From Nitrososphaeraceae archaeon (GTDB lineage: Archaea; Thermoproteota; Nitrososphaeria; Nitrososphaerales; Nitrososphaeraceae), in NCBI GenBank assembly GCA_029240395.1, contig JAREAJ010000042.1:1-6453 (forward strand): 6,453 nucleotides of DNA, in the 5' to 3' direction. The translations under genes were made by a program, and so were the position numbers. Under the pieces are notes generated by a model. That model ran no database searches. It had not been told where the DNA came from and saw nothing but the letters and a program-made list of their open reading frames with translations. Shown in pieces: positions 5,233 to 6,453 of the stretch (its first letter is position 1; each line of letters starts with the position of its first letter).

Positions 5233-5364
5233 ATGACTAGGAATCTCAAGAAAAAATATTGTGTAATTTGTGGATGTACGGAACATCGTTTAATCGGATG
5301 CATAACACATTTGAGAAGTCATACCAAGAACAGGGAAGGTAAGTGCATAAAAAGAAATTCTTGA
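5233..5364 (+). CDS. C2H2 zinc-finger mini-protein, 43 residues
   Basis: The protein is almost all finger: C10-x2-C13-x12-H26-x3-H30, in the order YCVICGCTEHRL then CITHLRSHT. This is a textbook C2H2 spacing with the HLRSHT helix end typical of these fingers. Two extra cysteines (C15, C23) lie inside the loop. The N-terminus (TRNLKKK) and C-terminus (TKNREGKCIKRN) are strongly basic, which suits nucleic-acid binding. ATG 5233 has GAGGG at 5220-5224 eight bases upstream. An in-frame ATG at 5227 would add two residues but is too close to that site. An in-frame TAA at 5215 bounds the gene. An excellent TATA box lies at 5174-5182. A T-run follows at 5430-5440. It is a second single-finger protein besides 451-651, not closely similar in sequence outside the metal ligands. 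Confidence 0.72.
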   Translation: MTRNLKKKYCVICGCTEHRLIGCITHLRSHTKNREGKCIKRNS

Positions 5365-5429
5365 GATGTTTGCAAGTATCCACAATGTGCGACCTATCTG
5401 AAGTTATTTCGGCGCCGTCTTCAGAAATA

Positions 5430-5440
5430 TTTTTTTGTTT
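5430..5440 (+). terminator. T-tract terminator after the 43-residue zinc-finger gene
   Basis: Seven T residues, then G and TTT (TTTTTTTGTTT), occur 66 bases after the TGA at 5362-5364. A second TTTTT lies at 5458-5462. Such U-tracts suffice for archaeal termination. Confidence 0.45.
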
Positions 5441-5948
5441 GGGTGGAAATTAGTACGTTTTTCCCCCACAGAATGTTTGCGCAATCAAGAATGCAATAAA
5501 AAAGAAGGGTACCGGCTAGCCCACGCGTAGTACAAGACGAGAATTCTTCTCAAATATTGTCTATGTGAGATGAAATAAAAAGTAGCGCCTATTAAAGTAT
5601 GAAATAAAAAATCTTAGAAATGCAAAACTATGCAAAAATAACGCCATACCCTGCCATCTTCTTTTACGGAACTGCGGAATTGCTGCGAAGATTTCATAGT
5701 GTGTAATGGCTAAATGTTGATAGTTTAAAAGACTTTTGCTAGTATTAAAAGAGAAATCTCAGTTATGATTAAGCCTAAAAATGGTGGGGTCATACAGCAT
5801 TTATATCCTCTCTACCAGGAAAACTACGAAATAGCTAACTAGACTATATTTAGTTGTAATATGGAGTTCTCAGCCAACAAAATCACTTGATGTTCCCATT
5901 TTGTAGGAATAGTCCAGATTTTCAATCACAAAACTGAGGGCTCATGAC

Positions 5949-5958
5949 AAGAAAAACA
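5949..5958 (-). terminator. T-rich terminator of the HD gene
   Basis: The minus strand reads CTGTTTTTCTT beginning about 28 bases after the TGA at 5986-5988. It is a plausible U-tract terminator for the leftward HD gene. Confidence 0.4.
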
Positions 5959-5985
5959 GACCAATGTTCGTCAAAATCATTTCTC

Positions 5986-6453
5986 TCATTTGAGTTCATA
6001 CAAAGCAACCGATAACTTGAATACAAGCTTCTCATCTGTTTTTTCAGCTATTGGAACGACATACTTTTGCGTCTCCTCCTTATAACGCTGCACCTTATCT
6101 TTCTGCATAGCGTTTTTCAGGCCCCTGATGTTGTCCAGACGATCGGCAAGCTTTATGTACCGGACATCTTGTGAACCGCTAGCAATATTCTTAAAATATT
6201 CTCCTAAAACCCTCTCTTTTTCTTCGCTTTTAGACGATGGTTTTGCTAGCGTGCTTACTATACTATACACTCTTCCTCCAAACTCGTTTCTTAGTCGTGC
6301 TTCTATTGAGTCTTTCTTTCTTTCCAAAGTATCTTCAGAGTCACTAGGCTTACTATCTATACCCAAAGAATCATGAAGGATCGCTGCACAAATAAGGTCT
6401 GTGTCATAATCGTGGAGCTCCTCTGTTAGAATGAGGGCAACCCTCAGAGGGTG
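5986..6453 (-). CDS. RelA/SpoT-type HD hydrolase-like protein, 5' end outside the window
   Basis: The frame is open to the window edge and gives 155 residues ending at TGA 5986-5988. The first visible codon is the HP histidine of the family motif (HPLRVALIL, H1). AAILHDS follows with H27 and D28, then FGGRVYSIVSTLAKP and YIKLADRLDNIRGLK with D104. H...HD...D is the metal-binding set of HD phosphohydrolases, and the order and neighbouring words match the hydrolase domain of RelA/SpoT and Mesh1 proteins. In those enzymes HD is followed by an ED pair (HDVVEDT); here the same place reads HDSLGID, so the catalytic ED is absent. No synthetase, TGS or ACT domain follows, so it is a hydrolase-only form. 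Guanosine tetraphosphate is therefore only one possible substrate; another nucleotide is equally likely. A TTG at 6366 is not the start, because the motif begins before it. Confidence 0.78.
   Translation of the reverse strand, partial: HPLRVALILTEELHDYDTDLICAAILHDSLGIDSKPSDSEDTLERKKDSIEARLRNEFGGRVYSIVSTLAKPSSKSEEKERVLGEYFKNIASGSQDVRYIKLADRLDNIRGLKNAMQKDKVQRYKEETQKYVVPIAEKTDEKLVFKLSVALYELK

Larger units (their letters stand above)
5365..5985. other. Gene-poor spacer of about 620 bases
   Basis: No convincing gene was found on either strand. It holds a T-tract terminator (5430-5440) and the 12-base direct repeat ATGAAATAAAAA at 5570-5581 and 5599-5610. ATGCAAAA occurs twice at 5620-5637, and small inverted repeats such as GAGAA-TTC-TTCTC lie near 5540-5552. 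Short frames of 25-45 codons are present but lack domains. One of them is the in-frame continuation after the zinc-finger stop. Confidence 0.5.

Noticed and set aside
5614..5697. 27-residue leftward frame starting MKSSQQFRSS
   Set aside because: No promoter-like box, no motif, and the length is within chance expectation.
5765..5842. 25-residue frame MIKPKNGGVIQHLYPLYQEN...
   Set aside because: It looks protein-like but is too short, the TATA-like sequence is too close to the start, and there is no motif.

Overview
The window looks like chromosome from an ammonia-oxidising archaeon of the Nitrososphaeria (Thaumarchaeota), most likely the soil Nitrososphaerales type. No single marker proves this; it rests on several lines. 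There is an archaeal-type CobT (TIGR00303/UPF0284-like), a COG1099-like TatD-related hydrolase and an ACT-domain protein of archaeal style. There are several stand-alone zinc-finger mini-proteins. Starts are GTG, TTG or ATG with TATA-like boxes about 25-35 bp upstream, so many mRNAs should be leaderless or nearly so. Gene density is low, with long spacers. I found no tRNA, rRNA, CRISPR array or insertion sequence.

Layout from left to right: the start of a leftward zinc-knuckle ORF at the edge (1-109); a rightward 57-residue single-pass membrane protein (256-429); a rightward 66-residue C2H2 zinc-finger protein (451-651); a leftward TatD/amidohydrolase-like enzyme (721-1542), divergent from cobT (1728-2855); a convergent spacer with a hairpin and a T-rich terminator; a leftward ACT-domain protein (3072-3824); a divergent control region with two matching inverted repeats; a decayed Hsp20 small heat-shock gene (about 3910-4270); a VOC-fold protein (4307-4732); a leftward 41-residue zinc-ribbon protein (4868-4993); a rightward 43-residue C2H2 zinc-finger protein (5233-5364); about 620 bases without a convincing gene; and a leftward RelA/SpoT-type HD hydrolase that runs off the right edge (5986-6453).

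The genes do not form one operon. Nearly every gene has its own promoter, and they alternate in strand. CobT belongs to lower-ligand activation in cobalamin synthesis. The other enzymes have no sequence-visible link to it. The most informative points are the Hsp20 pseudogene, the paired GTAA-N6-TTAC operators between it and the ACT-domain gene, the small zinc-protein genes that are easy to miss, a VOC protein that lacks all four usual metal ligands, and an HD hydrolase that has the metal ligands but not the ED pair of RelA/SpoT hydrolases.
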